Source: Faecalibacterium hattorii (GTDB lineage Bacteria > Bacillota > Clostridia > Oscillospirales > Ruminococcaceae). From it: a stretch of DNA of 64,000 bases. The notes under the pieces were generated by a model. It had not been told where the DNA came from and did not search any database. It saw only the letters and a list, made by a program, of their open reading frames with translations. Location of the stretch: assembly GCF_003287455.1 (NCBI RefSeq), contig NZ_PRLC01000006.1:1-64000 (forward strand), written 5' to 3'. Positions 48,758 through 57,205 of this stretch are shown here, piece by piece; the first letter of the stretch is position 1, and every line of letters starts with the position of its first letter. The position numbers and the translations under genes were made by a program.

Positions 48758-49849
48758 TTGAATCTGGACGAAGTGGGGAATAAGCTGTTTTACCTGCCGA
48801 ACCTCGCGCAAATTTCAACAAATGGTATGAAGCAGTTGCTCTCTGTCCCTGTCAGTGGACAAAACTTCGGTTTGTCGGCGATGACCGAGGAAATTTATGC
48901 TACTTTTCAAATTGAAAGTATCCGCTCGACCCGCAGCAGTATCCGTTATATCCTCAATGGTTATGCCCCTCGTGATGAACAAGAAGCCCGCATCTATGGT
49001 ATGAAGCGCGGACTGGAGTTTATCGCGAATCGTCAGAATAGGATCACCGAGGAGAATCTGCATCACCTATATCAGATCAGCACAGGGGATTATCTCCCGG
49101 ATGAAGATCGATTACTGCTAAACCACTTTTATCGGCATGGCGATGTTTTTATTGTGGGCGGTGAAGAACCCAGACCGGGACTTCCGGCAGAGCGGCTTCC
49201 CGGTGCTATGAAATGTCTTGTCGATTTTGCGAATGCCAATGACGGCATCAATGAGCTGCATAAGGCTGCCATTCTGCACTTTGCTTTTGCATACTACCAC
49301 CCCTATTTTGACGGGAATGGACGCACTGCACGGCTATTCCACCTCTGGTATCTTGTTCAGCAGGGCTATCCTGCGGCACTATTCACGCCGTTTTCTCGAT
49401 ACATCGCTGAAAACAAGGACGCATATTACAAAGCCTACGAACGCGTGGAGAGAAATGCTCTGATTTCCGGCTATACGGATGTGACTCCCTTTCTGTTCTA
49501 CTTCTGCAATGAGGTCTATAACCGCCTGCAGGTGGATGCAGTCCCGCCGAAAACTGATCTTGAGGTATATCAAACTGCTCTTGCGGAAGGAAAAATCACA
49601 GAAAAAGAACGGCTGCTTTGGGAGTATGTTCTGTCTGCTTATGGTGCAGAGGAGTTTACCACAAAGCAGCTGGAAAAGGATTTCCGAAACGCTGCGTATG
49701 CAACCATTCGGACGTTTGTGATGAAATTCCATGAGATGGGGCTGCTTACTGCAAGAAAAGCAGGAAACAGGGTGTTCTATCGTGTCGGTGGGACTTCTGA
49801 CGGTCGGCCATTAAGAGCAAAATGCAGCTTATTCGATTTGTTGAGATAA
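48758..49849 (+). CDS. Fic-domain protein (probable AMP-transferase)
   Basis: 363 aa by TTG 48758, but the start is doubtful: ATG 48740 upstream is in another frame, so a small frameshift may have damaged the N-terminus. The Fic motif HPYFDGNGRTAR (His181) is complete. N-terminal TFQIES resembles the inhibitory (S/T)xxxE(G/N) helix of class II Fic proteins except for the last residue. A winged-helix-like C-terminal domain follows (LEKDFRNAAYATIRTFVMKF). Fic proteins AMPylate target proteins. Confidence 0.85.
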   Translation: MNLDEVGNKLFYLPNLAQISTNGMKQLLSVPVSGQNFGLSAMTEEIYATFQIESIRSTRSSIRYILNGYAPRDEQEARIYGMKRGLEFIANRQNRITEENLHHLYQISTGDYLPDEDRLLLNHFYRHGDVFIVGGEEPRPGLPAERLPGAMKCLVDFANANDGINELHKAAILHFAFAYYHPYFDGNGRTARLFHLWYLVQQGYPAALFTPFSRYIAENKDAYYKAYERVERNALISGYTDVTPFLFYFCNEVYNRLQVDAVPPKTDLEVYQTALAEGKITEKERLLWEYVLSAYGAEEFTTKQLEKDFRNAAYATIRTFVMKFHEMGLLTARKAGNRVFYRVGGTSDGRPLRAKCSLFDLLR

Positions 49850-49888
49850 TTCGCTATCCGATGAAGTATTAGAAGTAAAATAGAGAAA

Positions 49889-49951
49889 AAGTCCTACAAG
49901 GCTCAAATTGGACCACAAGACCGACCGAAAACCTTGTAGGGCTTGTTTTTT
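49889..49951 (+). terminator. Terminator after the Fic gene
   Basis: AGTCCTACAAGG pairs with CCTTGTAGGGCT around a roughly 30-nt loop, then TTTTTT. Beyond it, up to 50067, about 110 bases hold nothing recognisable. Confidence 0.75.
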
Positions 49952-50067
49952 GAGCTTTTTCAAATTTATATGTGAAAAAAGTTGTCTAGGACTTGACATC
50001 GTGCAGAGTTCATGGCCACCATACAAGAAAGTGACCGCCCAGTGAAAGTGTGTTCACAGAAAGATAA

Positions 50068-50101
50068 GAGGCACCCGACTCAGAATCGGGTGCCTCATTT
50101 T
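50068..50101. terminator. Terminator at the end of the argG remnant
   Basis: GAGGCACCCGA pairs perfectly with TCGGGTGCCTC over 7 nt, followed by ATTTTGTC on the plus strand. On the minus strand it directly follows the argG remnant. Confidence 0.85.
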
Positions 50102-50102
50102 G

Positions 50103-50309
50103 TCATGCAAAGTTTTCCTGAATGATCTTTCCCCAAGGCAGCATCTGGTCGAGACGCTCCTCCAAGCCTTCCAGCTCACCTTTCTGCCCCACATTGCCGC
50201 ACACGGCAATGACCTCGCAGTTGTTATAGTGCTCTTTCAGCCACGGGATGATAATGGAAGTATCCAGACCGCCGGAATATGCCAGCACGACCTTTTTGAC
50301 CTCGGACAT
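50103..50309 (-). pseudogene. argG: argG (argininosuccinate synthase), N-terminal 68 codons only
   Basis: Starts at ATG 50309 after GAACGGAGGC and reads [20 protein letters not shown], then [20 protein letters not shown]. The ATP-pyrophosphatase P-loop AYSGGLDTS and the following strand belong to ArgG, which makes argininosuccinate from citrulline and aspartate. The remaining roughly 330 residues are absent. A stop occurs after ENFA and a terminator follows immediately. Confidence 0.93.
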
Positions 50310-50383
50310 AGGAACTGCCTCCGTTCAAACCAACTTTATATACTTTTCAATTTCCCTCGTGCAATTTCAAGATTGCAGTGTCC

Positions 50384-50411
50384 ATTATACGGTCACTTGG
50401 AAAATGTGCAA
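50384..50411 (-). promoter_or_regulatory. Preserved promoter of the argG remnant
   Basis: On the minus strand TTGCAC - 16 bp - TATAAT, about 75 bp upstream of ATG 50309, with an AT-rich leader. Confidence 0.65.
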
Positions 50412-50449
50412 AAAGTGTTCTGCATATAGCAGCAATATGAAAGCAGTAT

Positions 50450-50478
50450 TTCACAGCGGGGCATTATGAATCTATAAT
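50450..50478 (+). promoter_or_regulatory. Promoter of the gene at 50515
   Basis: TTCACA - 17 bp - TATAAT (-10 at 50473-50478), 36 bp before the start codon. Confidence 0.75.
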
Positions 50479-50514
50479 AGGTAGTTGGAAATAAACAGAA
50501 AGAGGGTCTTTTTG

Positions 50515-51267
50515 ATGGCAACGATATTTCCAAGAGAAGAAAAGGCAGAGGCACTGTTCGGGGAGATTCTGAAAAATCCAGAAGCCTGCCGCCGCCTGAT
50601 GGATACCTTCAACGACTCGCTGGACATGGCAGACGTACTGGATGCGCCGACCGTGAGTGCACAGCAGTTTGCCGCAGCGCTGTTCAACGCCTACGAGAAC
50701 AAGGATCTGTCTGCCTTTCTGATGGCGATCTGCCAGCACAGTATGTTTGACCTGCTACGGAACGCTGCCCTGATTCCGTTTAAATTCAACGCCGATGGCC
50801 AGCCGAACCCGGTGATCCTGACGGATGATGACGGTGTTCTTTTGCCGAACAACAAATTTGCCGTGAGCAGCAAAGTATACGACCGGTTCATCCAAGTGTT
50901 CCAGAAGCAGGAAAAGGTAAAAATGTACCTTGCCAGCGGCTACTGCAAGTATCACGGCTACGACGAAGGCTCGATGGATGTGGTGGAGTACCACTACAAC
51001 CAGCATTTGGGGCTGCTGCTGATCTACGAACTGCCGGACACCGTGAAGCAGAAGGTAACGGAAGCGGAGGCCTACTCCACCGTCTGGGATATCCAGATGA
51101 AGCTGCAGCACGCACTGCCCCGTTCCGTGGTCTACTATGGACAGGATACGCTCAAGGACGGCGGAACCCGCTACGATGAACTTGGCGTTTTTCTGCCGCT
51201 GGAACACTTTGCCGACCGGCTGGAACGCCATGTGGAAACTGCTACCAAGATCGTTTACGGCGAGTAA
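50515..51267 (+). CDS. Conserved hypothetical protein
   Basis: 250 aa from ATG 50515, with AGAGGG upstream. Soluble, mixed alpha/beta. The N-terminus has ATIFPREEKAEALFGEILKN and AAALFNAYENKDLSAFLMAI. The middle has YLASGYCKYHGYDEGSMDVV and LGLLLIYELPDTVKQKVTEA. No domain I can name. Its own promoter and a perfect terminator suggest a real single-gene unit. Confidence 0.7.
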   Translation: MATIFPREEKAEALFGEILKNPEACRRLMDTFNDSLDMADVLDAPTVSAQQFAAALFNAYENKDLSAFLMAICQHSMFDLLRNAALIPFKFNADGQPNPVILTDDDGVLLPNNKFAVSSKVYDRFIQVFQKQEKVKMYLASGYCKYHGYDEGSMDVVEYHYNQHLGLLLIYELPDTVKQKVTEAEAYSTVWDIQMKLQHALPRSVVYYGQDTLKDGGTRYDELGVFLPLEHFADRLERHVETATKIVYGE

Positions 51268-51314
51268 ACGCCCTGTAAACGAACTCCCTTTATAAAGTGC
51301 ATCACAGCAAAACA

Positions 51315-51353
51315 AAACGCAGCGAACCGTTAAAAGATTCGCTGCGTTTTGCC
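51315..51353 (+). terminator. Terminator after the gene at 50515
   Basis: AAAACGCAGCGAA pairs perfectly with TTCGCTGCGTTTT over 11 nt. Confidence 0.9.
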
Positions 51354-51381
51354 TTATAAAGGAGAATGGAAATGCTGCACA

Positions 51382-52716
51382 TCAGGTGCAATAACGGAAA
51401 GTTTTGTCAGTGACAATACGGGCGAAGATCAGCCCTAACGGCAGGGCCACGATGATGAGAATGGCATCTGCAAACCATGTGGCGGAGTCCATCAGAGACA
51501 GGATGCCCAGATTATAGATGGCACGGTAGAAATACAGTCCCGGTACCATGATAACGATGGACGGCACGGTGACGGAGATGCGGGGATAACCGACGGCGCT
51601 CTTCAGGCAGGAGGCCAGCAATCCGGACAGCAGTGCGCCCAGAAACGCTGCAATAGCGGGCGGAAAGCCCGCAAGGCTCACCAGCTCCAGCCGGAACGTG
51701 TTCGTTACCGCACCGATAAGGGCGGCGCAGACTGCTAGGTTCCGGGGACTGTTGAACATGAGCGAAAAGCCGAACACACCGCCAAAACTTGCCAGAAGCC
51801 GGAACACGATCTCTTCCGGGAGTGTCAGGCTCAGGGCAGGGAACTGCACCGGCCGCAAATGCAGCAGCAGTGCCATGATCCAAGCCGTCATGGTTGCCAC
51901 CAGAATGATGAGGACGGCGTAGGCCAGACGTTCCAGCCCGGAGCGCATATCCAGCTTGGCAAGGTCGATGCCGCTGGTAATGAACGGAAAGCCCGGAATG
52001 ATGAAGAGCATGGAGCAGATATACCCCGCCTCGTGCTGCGCCGATACGGCAAACAGAACTTCTGCCAGCTTCAGCAGGATGGCATACACGAGGCTTGCTG
52101 AACAGACCGACGCCGTAATGCCCAGAAACAGGGTGAAATGGTGCTTTGTCAGCTTGCACCGTACAAAGTTGCCGATGCCTGCACCGCAGAAGGCACACAG
52201 CATTTCCACAATGCCGCCGCCCAGCAGAAAGGTGAAGCAGCCGCAGGCCAGTGCAGCTGCAAAGCCCAGTGCGATGGGCGAATACAAGCCGTGGATGCGC
52301 TCGATCTCATCGAGGTGGCTGTGCAGTTCTTCGCCGGTCATAAATTTTCCTTCCCGGTCGAAGTCGTTGACGAAATGCTCCAGCCGGTTCAGCCGGGAGG
52401 TATTCACGCCCGTGTTTGTCAGACAGAGTGACTGGGTATAACACTGGTCACCGTCAAAGCAGGTGAACTCAATGGACAACAGGCCGATGTCCGCTGTTGT
52501 TGTGACTCCCAGCTCCCGCGAAAGGGTGTTCATGGAGCTTCGGACACGCCATGCGCCGGTGCCGCATTCCAGCAGCATCAGCCCGGTGCGTCCAATGACG
52601 GAGGCTTTTTCCACAAGCCCCGCCTCGGTAATGGGAACGCCCTTGCTGGCCGACGCATAGTCGTGCCAGTAGACTTCCATGTGATTTTTGATGATCTCAC
52701 TTTGCCGTTGTCCCAT
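51382..52716 (-). CDS. ThrE-type threonine/serine exporter family protein
   Basis: 444 aa from ATG 52716 with AAAGGAGG upstream. An N-terminal DUF1212 part (about 1-250) includes TTTADIGLLSIEFTCFDG, TSRLNRLEHFVNDFDRE and FLLGGGIVEMLCAFCGAGIG. A C-terminal DUF3815 part adds more membrane helices (GFPFITSGIDLAKLDMRSGL, LVSLAGFPPAIAAFLGALLS, SVTVPSIVIMVPGLYFYR). Both halves of the exporter are fused, as in full-length ThrE. Exports threonine, serine or similar small molecules. Confidence 0.88.
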   Translation of the reverse strand: MGQRQSEIIKNHMEVYWHDYASASKGVPITEAGLVEKASVIGRTGLMLLECGTGAWRVRSSMNTLSRELGVTTTADIGLLSIEFTCFDGDQCYTQSLCLTNTGVNTSRLNRLEHFVNDFDREGKFMTGEELHSHLDEIERIHGLYSPIALGFAAALACGCFTFLLGGGIVEMLCAFCGAGIGNFVRCKLTKHHFTLFLGITASVCSASLVYAILLKLAEVLFAVSAQHEAGYICSMLFIIPGFPFITSGIDLAKLDMRSGLERLAYAVLIILVATMTAWIMALLLHLRPVQFPALSLTLPEEIVFRLLASFGGVFGFSLMFNSPRNLAVCAALIGAVTNTFRLELVSLAGFPPAIAAFLGALLSGLLASCLKSAVGYPRISVTVPSIVIMVPGLYFYRAIYNLGILSLMDSATWFADAILIIVALPLGLIFARIVTDKTFRYCT

Positions 52717-52774
52717 ACCGGAAAGCCTCCTTTGTGATATGGGAATGTTGCAGCCGTTTCAAGACTGCGGTGCT

Positions 52775-52803
52775 ATTATAAGGGAAATTGCAGGGCGGGT
52801 AAA
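52775..52803 (-). promoter_or_regulatory. Promoter of the ThrE-type exporter
   Basis: On the minus strand TTTACC - 17 bp - TATAAT, about 60 bp upstream of the start. Confidence 0.65.
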
Positions 52804-52879
52804 ACGTATCTTGAATATGCCGGCAATGTTCGTTTGGTATTTCAAAGAAGAAAAGTGGTTCCTTGTTTTTCTTGTAAGA

Positions 52880-53086
52880 GCACGGGGTTGATGGTATCAT
52901 AGAGGCAATGTAATCTTCAATGGTGGAAACCAACTGTTCCCGGCTGGTGAATGTCTGTCCGTAATAGCATTCACGTTTCAAGATTCCCCAGAAGCCCTCC
53001 ATCGGGCCATTGTCAATACAGCGGCCAACACGGGACATACTTTGCGTCATTCCGGCATCCAACAGCTTCTTGTGGAAGGTTCTGCT
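52880..53086 (-). mobile_element. C-terminal fragment of an IS3-family transposase
   Basis: Reads FHKKLLDAGMTQSMSRVGRC, then IDNGPMEGFWGILKRECYYG and FTSREQLVSTIEDYI on the minus strand, the end of the integrase core of IS3/IS150 transposases (final catalytic Glu in GPMEGFWG). The start and inverted repeats are missing. The downstream residues are changed by a frameshift and run into the ThrE promoter region. Confidence 0.82.
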
Positions 53087-53119
53087 GGTGTATAGCAGCT
53101 TTACGGAGCAATGCGTCTG

Positions 53120-53490
53120 TTACCCGTATAGTTTCCCCACGATCTTTCCGCGTGCTGCGGCGGGCAGGAGTTTGCACAAAAGGCTCAGGAATTTATACTG
53201 TGCGCCGGCAACATAAACGACTGCCGGGTTCTTTTTCTCCACAATACCGGCGATGTATCGTCCAATGCGTGCCGGGTCCATGCCGTTTTGTTCGTCGTGC
53301 TCCATCTGACTGACGCTCCGGGAGATGCGCCCGCCGTATTCCTCATCGCCGAGAATGCTTTTCTGACGTGCTTTTGTAAACCCGGTGCAGATGTCACCCA
53401 ATTCCACGACGGTAACATGGATGCCGTGCACCGTCCGATGCCGGAGCTTCCTCCGGTCACAACGACCACCTTGTTGTCTTCTCCTGCCAT
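53120..53490 (-). pseudogene. Short-chain dehydrogenase (SDR) with an internal deletion
   Basis: The minus strand starts MAGEDNKVVVVTGGSSGIGR (Rossmann TGxxxGIG) at 53490. After about 25 codons the sequence passes into another frame reading GIHVTVVELGDICTGFTKAR, then PARIGRYIAGIVEKKNPAVV and LLCKLLPAAARGKIVGKLYG, the C-terminal part of the same family. The central 130 residues with the Tyr-x-x-x-Lys active site are missing. Confidence 0.78.
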
Positions 53491-53793
53491 GATTTTCCGC
53501 CTGAAACGGTTGATCTGGTTCGAGTATACCGCATCGCAGGGCGGCTGTCTATACGGATGGCCGGATTGCGGAAAAGTACAGGGAGCAACTTGCGTAAATT
53601 TTCACGCAGATGGGCCTCTCTTTTTTACACAGCCAATGCCAATTAGCGCTTGAAATCGAAACGCTGCGCAAGTATACTATACTAGTTATATTGTACAAGC
53701 GTGATCACAAATCAGTATGCCAGTTGACCATAAAAGACATACCAGAATGGAAGCGTGCGGCGGGGTCAAAACCCTACGAGGATGAAGAAGAAA
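53491..53793. other. Intergenic region before the sensor kinase
   Basis: About 300 bases without a gene. AGTATACTATACT (about 53670-53682) contains a TATACT -10-like box and could start the kinase transcript. No clear -35 or terminator found. Confidence 0.35.
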
Positions 53794-56700
53794 ATGAAAT
53801 TCGATAGAAGACTTACAGATGAAATCTACACTTCCGATACGGTAAGGCTGGGAAAAGATGCATTTCAGGCCATGCAGGAGACGATCTATCATAATGGCGG
53901 TGTCGGAACCATTGCCGGGTACTATGATGCCGAATTGTCGATCCTGTCGGTCAGTGATCTGTTGCTGCATAATCTGAACCACAGCTATGCATCCCTGATG
54001 GAGCAGACAAAGGGTTCGCTGAAGAATCTTTTCTACAAGAAAGATGGCACATTCCTTGACAATGCACGCTTTCGTCAGCTCCAAGGCGAAGGAGAAGGCC
54101 GGATCCTTACAGCAGATGGCTCTCCCGTCTATGTGCGTCTCTACAAAAAAGATGCAGTCGATACGGATGGAACACCGATCTGGATCATGTCAGTACAGAT
54201 GAACTGGGCGTATGAGAACCTTGCGCTGGTTAACGAATCCATCCATTCTGCGCTGTGGTATTTTGAGTGTAATGAAAACGGTGAGATCGTTCATGTGAAC
54301 TGGAGCCATGCGTTCCGGCAGATCCTTGGATATCATGACATTCTGGATTTTCCGAACAAACTGGATTCGTGGTCGAACCTTCTGCACCCGGAGGACTATG
54401 ACCGGGTAATGCAGCTGCTTTTGGAAACGATTGCGGACAAAACCAATACTACAAAATATAATGTTGAGTACCGGCTGAAAATGCAGGATGGCCAATACCA
54501 GTGGTTCCGGGCATCGGCGGAGGTGATACGCCGTCTGGATGGCTCGGCCAATCGAATAGCCGGAATCATCAGCAACATTGACGCGGAAAAAAGAAGCCGG
54601 ATGCAGGCGCAGCGGGCAGCGGCATTTCACCGTGCATTTACCAGCGCAAACCTCTGCGAATACTTTGTAAATCTGGAAAAGAACACCTTTGATACCTTCA
54701 AAGTGGAGCCCTCTTTGATGACGGCCTTTGAGCAGAACCACACATGGGATGGATTGGTCAGATTCTTGGTGGACAACTATGTGGTGGAAGAGGACAAAAA
54801 GTCTGTAACGGATTTCTATAATCGCGCCTACATCACAGAAAAATTAAAGGGGCTGGAGACGGAGCTGCGTCAGGATTGCCGCATCGTTCTGAATGGGGAG
54901 GAACGATGGGTCAGCAACGTGGTCATGCGCGGTGAGATCGAAGATTCTGAATATGCGATGATTTTTCTGCGGGACATCACAGAGTCCAAAATAGAGATGG
55001 CACGGCGGATGCAGATGGCCTCAGATAACGCATCGATGGATCTTTTGATCAAGAGTGTGGTGCGTCTGCTGGACCGCTTTGTGGTCTGCGATCTGGAGAA
55101 TGACCGGTATCGGTTCTATAATCTGCAAGGTGAAATGATATACGCGCCGACGGGAACCTACCATGATTTTGTGGAGCAGGTGGTTGCAAAGTATAAGACA
55201 CTGGAACCGCTGGACGCATTGACTGCTTTGATTTCACCGGAAAATATCCGAAAGAATCTGCAGGGCGAGAACGACATCTACAAATTTGAGTACTGCTCCA
55301 TGGATGAGAACACCTATAAGATCGCTTCCTTCATTCCGCTGGAGTGGGAGGGCACAAAGCTGGTCAAAGCACTGTTGGCATCTATGGATGTGTCACAGGA
55401 GAAAAAGGCCGAGATCGAATCCCATAAGGCACTGAAGGATGCGTACCGGGCGGCGGAAAACGCAAGCCGCGCCAAGACAGAATTTCTCTCCAATATGTCC
55501 CATGATATCCGTACACCGATGAATGCAATCGTTGGCTTGACCGCCATTGCGGGTGCGAATATCGAGAGTCAGGACAGGGTGGTCGAGTGCCTTGGCAAGA
55601 TCACAAAGTCCAGTCGTCATCTGTTGGGACTGATCAATGAAGTGCTGGATATGGCCCGGATCGAGAGCGGGCGAATAAGCCTTGCCGAGGAGGATTTCAG
55701 TCTGCCGGAGCTGGTGGATAACCTGATCACCCTCACAAAACCGGCAATCGACGAGCACCACCATCAGCTCGAAGTCCATGTTGAGCACATCGAGCACGAA
55801 GCTGTCTGCGGCGACAGTCTGCGCATCCAGCAGGTCTTTGTGAACCTGATGAGCAACGCCGTCAAGTATACCCCGGATGGCGGAAACATCACCTTCACGA
55901 TCAAGGAAAAACCGAACGGCTTCTCGGAGCTTGGCTGCTACGAGTTTTCCATCGAGGACAACGGCATCGGTATGACGCCGGAATTCCAGAAGATCATGTT
56001 CGAGCCGTTCAGCCGGGCAGACGATCACCGGACGACCAAGGTGCAGGGCACCGGCCTTGGCATGGCCATTGCAAGAAACATCGTCAACCTGATGAATGGT
56101 GACATTCAGGTCGAAAGCGCTCCCAACAAGGGAACGAAGATCACGGTCACGGTCTATCTGAAGCTTCAGGAGAACGAGAGGGAACAGGAAAAAGAACTGC
56201 TCGATCTGCCGGTACTGGTCGTGGACGACGACAAGACCTGCTGCGAAAGCACCGTTGCGACCCTTCAGGAGATCGGCATAGCGGGCGAATGGGTCCTGAC
56301 CGGTAAGGAAGCTGTGGAGCGCTGCTATGCGCGTCATGAGACCAACAGTGACTATTTTGCGGTGATTCTGGACTGGAAGATGCCGAAAATGGACGGTATT
56401 GCAACCGCCAGAAAAATCCGGGAACGGGTAGGAGAAGATGTCATGATCATCATCCTGACTTCCTTTGATTTCAGCGAGATCGAAGAAGAAGCCAGAGCGG
56501 CGGGCGTGAATGCGTTTATGGCAAAGCCGCTGTTCCGTTCCCGTCTGACGGCAACTCTGCGGCAGTTTACATCCGGGAAGAAGGAGGAAAACGCCCGGAA
56601 CTATCTGGAAGACTTTGCGAAGGAAAACTATGCGGGCAAGCGGATCCTTCTTGTGGAAGATAACGAGCTGAACCGTGAGATCGCAACCGAGATCATAGGC

Positions 56701-57006
56701 ATGACGGGCGTGACCATCGACAGCGCCGAAAACGGAAAAATTGCAGTCGAAAAGGTGATGGAAGCGCCAGAAAAGTGGTACGATCTCATTTTGATGGACA
56801 TCCAGATGCCCATCATGAATGGTTACGAAGCCACTGCTGCGATCCGTGCCCTTGCCGGCAGCCGGGGCAAAGTGCCCATCATTGCCATGACGGCAAATGC
56901 CTTTGCCGAGGACGTGCAGCTGGCAAAGAACACCGGTATGAACGAGCATATCGCCAAACCGCTTGATTTGAATAAGCTGAACGATGTGCTGAAACGGTGG
57001 CTGTGA
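53794..57006 (+). CDS. Hybrid sensor histidine kinase with two receiver domains
   Basis: About 1070 aa. The start is uncertain: ATG 53794 (GAGG 12 bp upstream) or ATG 53782. Soluble N-terminal sensor: two or more PAS-like domains (about 140-270 with SIHSALWYFECNENGEIVHV and YRLKMQDGQYQWFRASAEVI, and 275-400). HisKA has His570 in EFLSNMSHDIRTPMNAI. HATPase has FVNLMSNAVKYTPDGGNITF and GTGLGMAIARNIV. Two receiver domains follow, with Asp860 (VILDWKMPKMDG) and Asp1002 (LILMDIQMPIMNG). No membrane helix or output domain, so it is a cytosolic phosphorelay hub. No Hpt protein is in the window. Confidence 0.93.
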   Translation: MKFDRRLTDEIYTSDTVRLGKDAFQAMQETIYHNGGVGTIAGYYDAELSILSVSDLLLHNLNHSYASLMEQTKGSLKNLFYKKDGTFLDNARFRQLQGEGEGRILTADGSPVYVRLYKKDAVDTDGTPIWIMSVQMNWAYENLALVNESIHSALWYFECNENGEIVHVNWSHAFRQILGYHDILDFPNKLDSWSNLLHPEDYDRVMQLLLETIADKTNTTKYNVEYRLKMQDGQYQWFRASAEVIRRLDGSANRIAGIISNIDAEKRSRMQAQRAAAFHRAFTSANLCEYFVNLEKNTFDTFKVEPSLMTAFEQNHTWDGLVRFLVDNYVVEEDKKSVTDFYNRAYITEKLKGLETELRQDCRIVLNGEERWVSNVVMRGEIEDSEYAMIFLRDITESKIEMARRMQMASDNASMDLLIKSVVRLLDRFVVCDLENDRYRFYNLQGEMIYAPTGTYHDFVEQVVAKYKTLEPLDALTALISPENIRKNLQGENDIYKFEYCSMDENTYKIASFIPLEWEGTKLVKALLASMDVSQEKKAEIESHKALKDAYRAAENASRAKTEFLSNMSHDIRTPMNAIVGLTAIAGANIESQDRVVECLGKITKSSRHLLGLINEVLDMARIESGRISLAEEDFSLPELVDNLITLTKPAIDEHHHQLEVHVEHIEHEAVCGDSLRIQQVFVNLMSNAVKYTPDGGNITFTIKEKPNGFSELGCYEFSIEDNGIGMTPEFQKIMFEPFSRADDHRTTKVQGTGLGMAIARNIVNLMNGDIQVESAPNKGTKITVTVYLKLQENEREQEKELLDLPVLVVDDDKTCCESTVATLQEIGIAGEWVLTGKEAVERCYARHETNSDYFAVILDWKMPKMDGIATARKIRERVGEDVMIIILTSFDFSEIEEEARAAGVNAFMAKPLFRSRLTATLRQFTSGKKEENARNYLEDFAKENYAGKRILLVEDNELNREIATEIIGMTGVTIDSAENGKIAVEKVMEAPEKWYDLILMDIQMPIMNGYEATAAIRALAGSRGKVPIIAMTANAFAEDVQLAKNTGMNEHIAKPLDLNKLNDVLKRWL

Positions 57007-57036
57007 TCTGTGCAGTGCAGGAAGGCGCGTGGTATC

Positions 57037-57132
57037 TATCGCAAGTCAAGAAATGAGCGCAACATTCAAACAGCATAGTTGCGATATGCAATTCAACGTT
57101 GTTGCTGTTGCATTAAAAAGTTGAATTGCTAT
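57037..57132. repeat. 96-bp interspersed repeat, copy 1
   Basis: Ungapped match (93 of 96 bases; the three differences are all G/T) to 62712-62807. Contains the perfect inverted repeat GCAATTCAAC (57088-57097) and GTTGAATTGC (57120-57129). Begins with TATCGCAAGTCAAG, related to the tandem units at 4485. No gene seen in 57007-57205. Confidence 0.93.
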
Positions 57133-57205
57133 CATTGCCCATCAAAAATACGTTGGTACGTTTTACACTGTGACGATTCAAAAAACAAAGGAGAGGTGTT
57201 TTACT

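Noticed and set aside
53755-53793. Upstream extension of the sensor kinase to GTG 53755
   Set aside because: The additional residues are Arg-rich without homology, and the putative ribosome site is only 2 bp away. ATG 53794 or 53782 is more likely.
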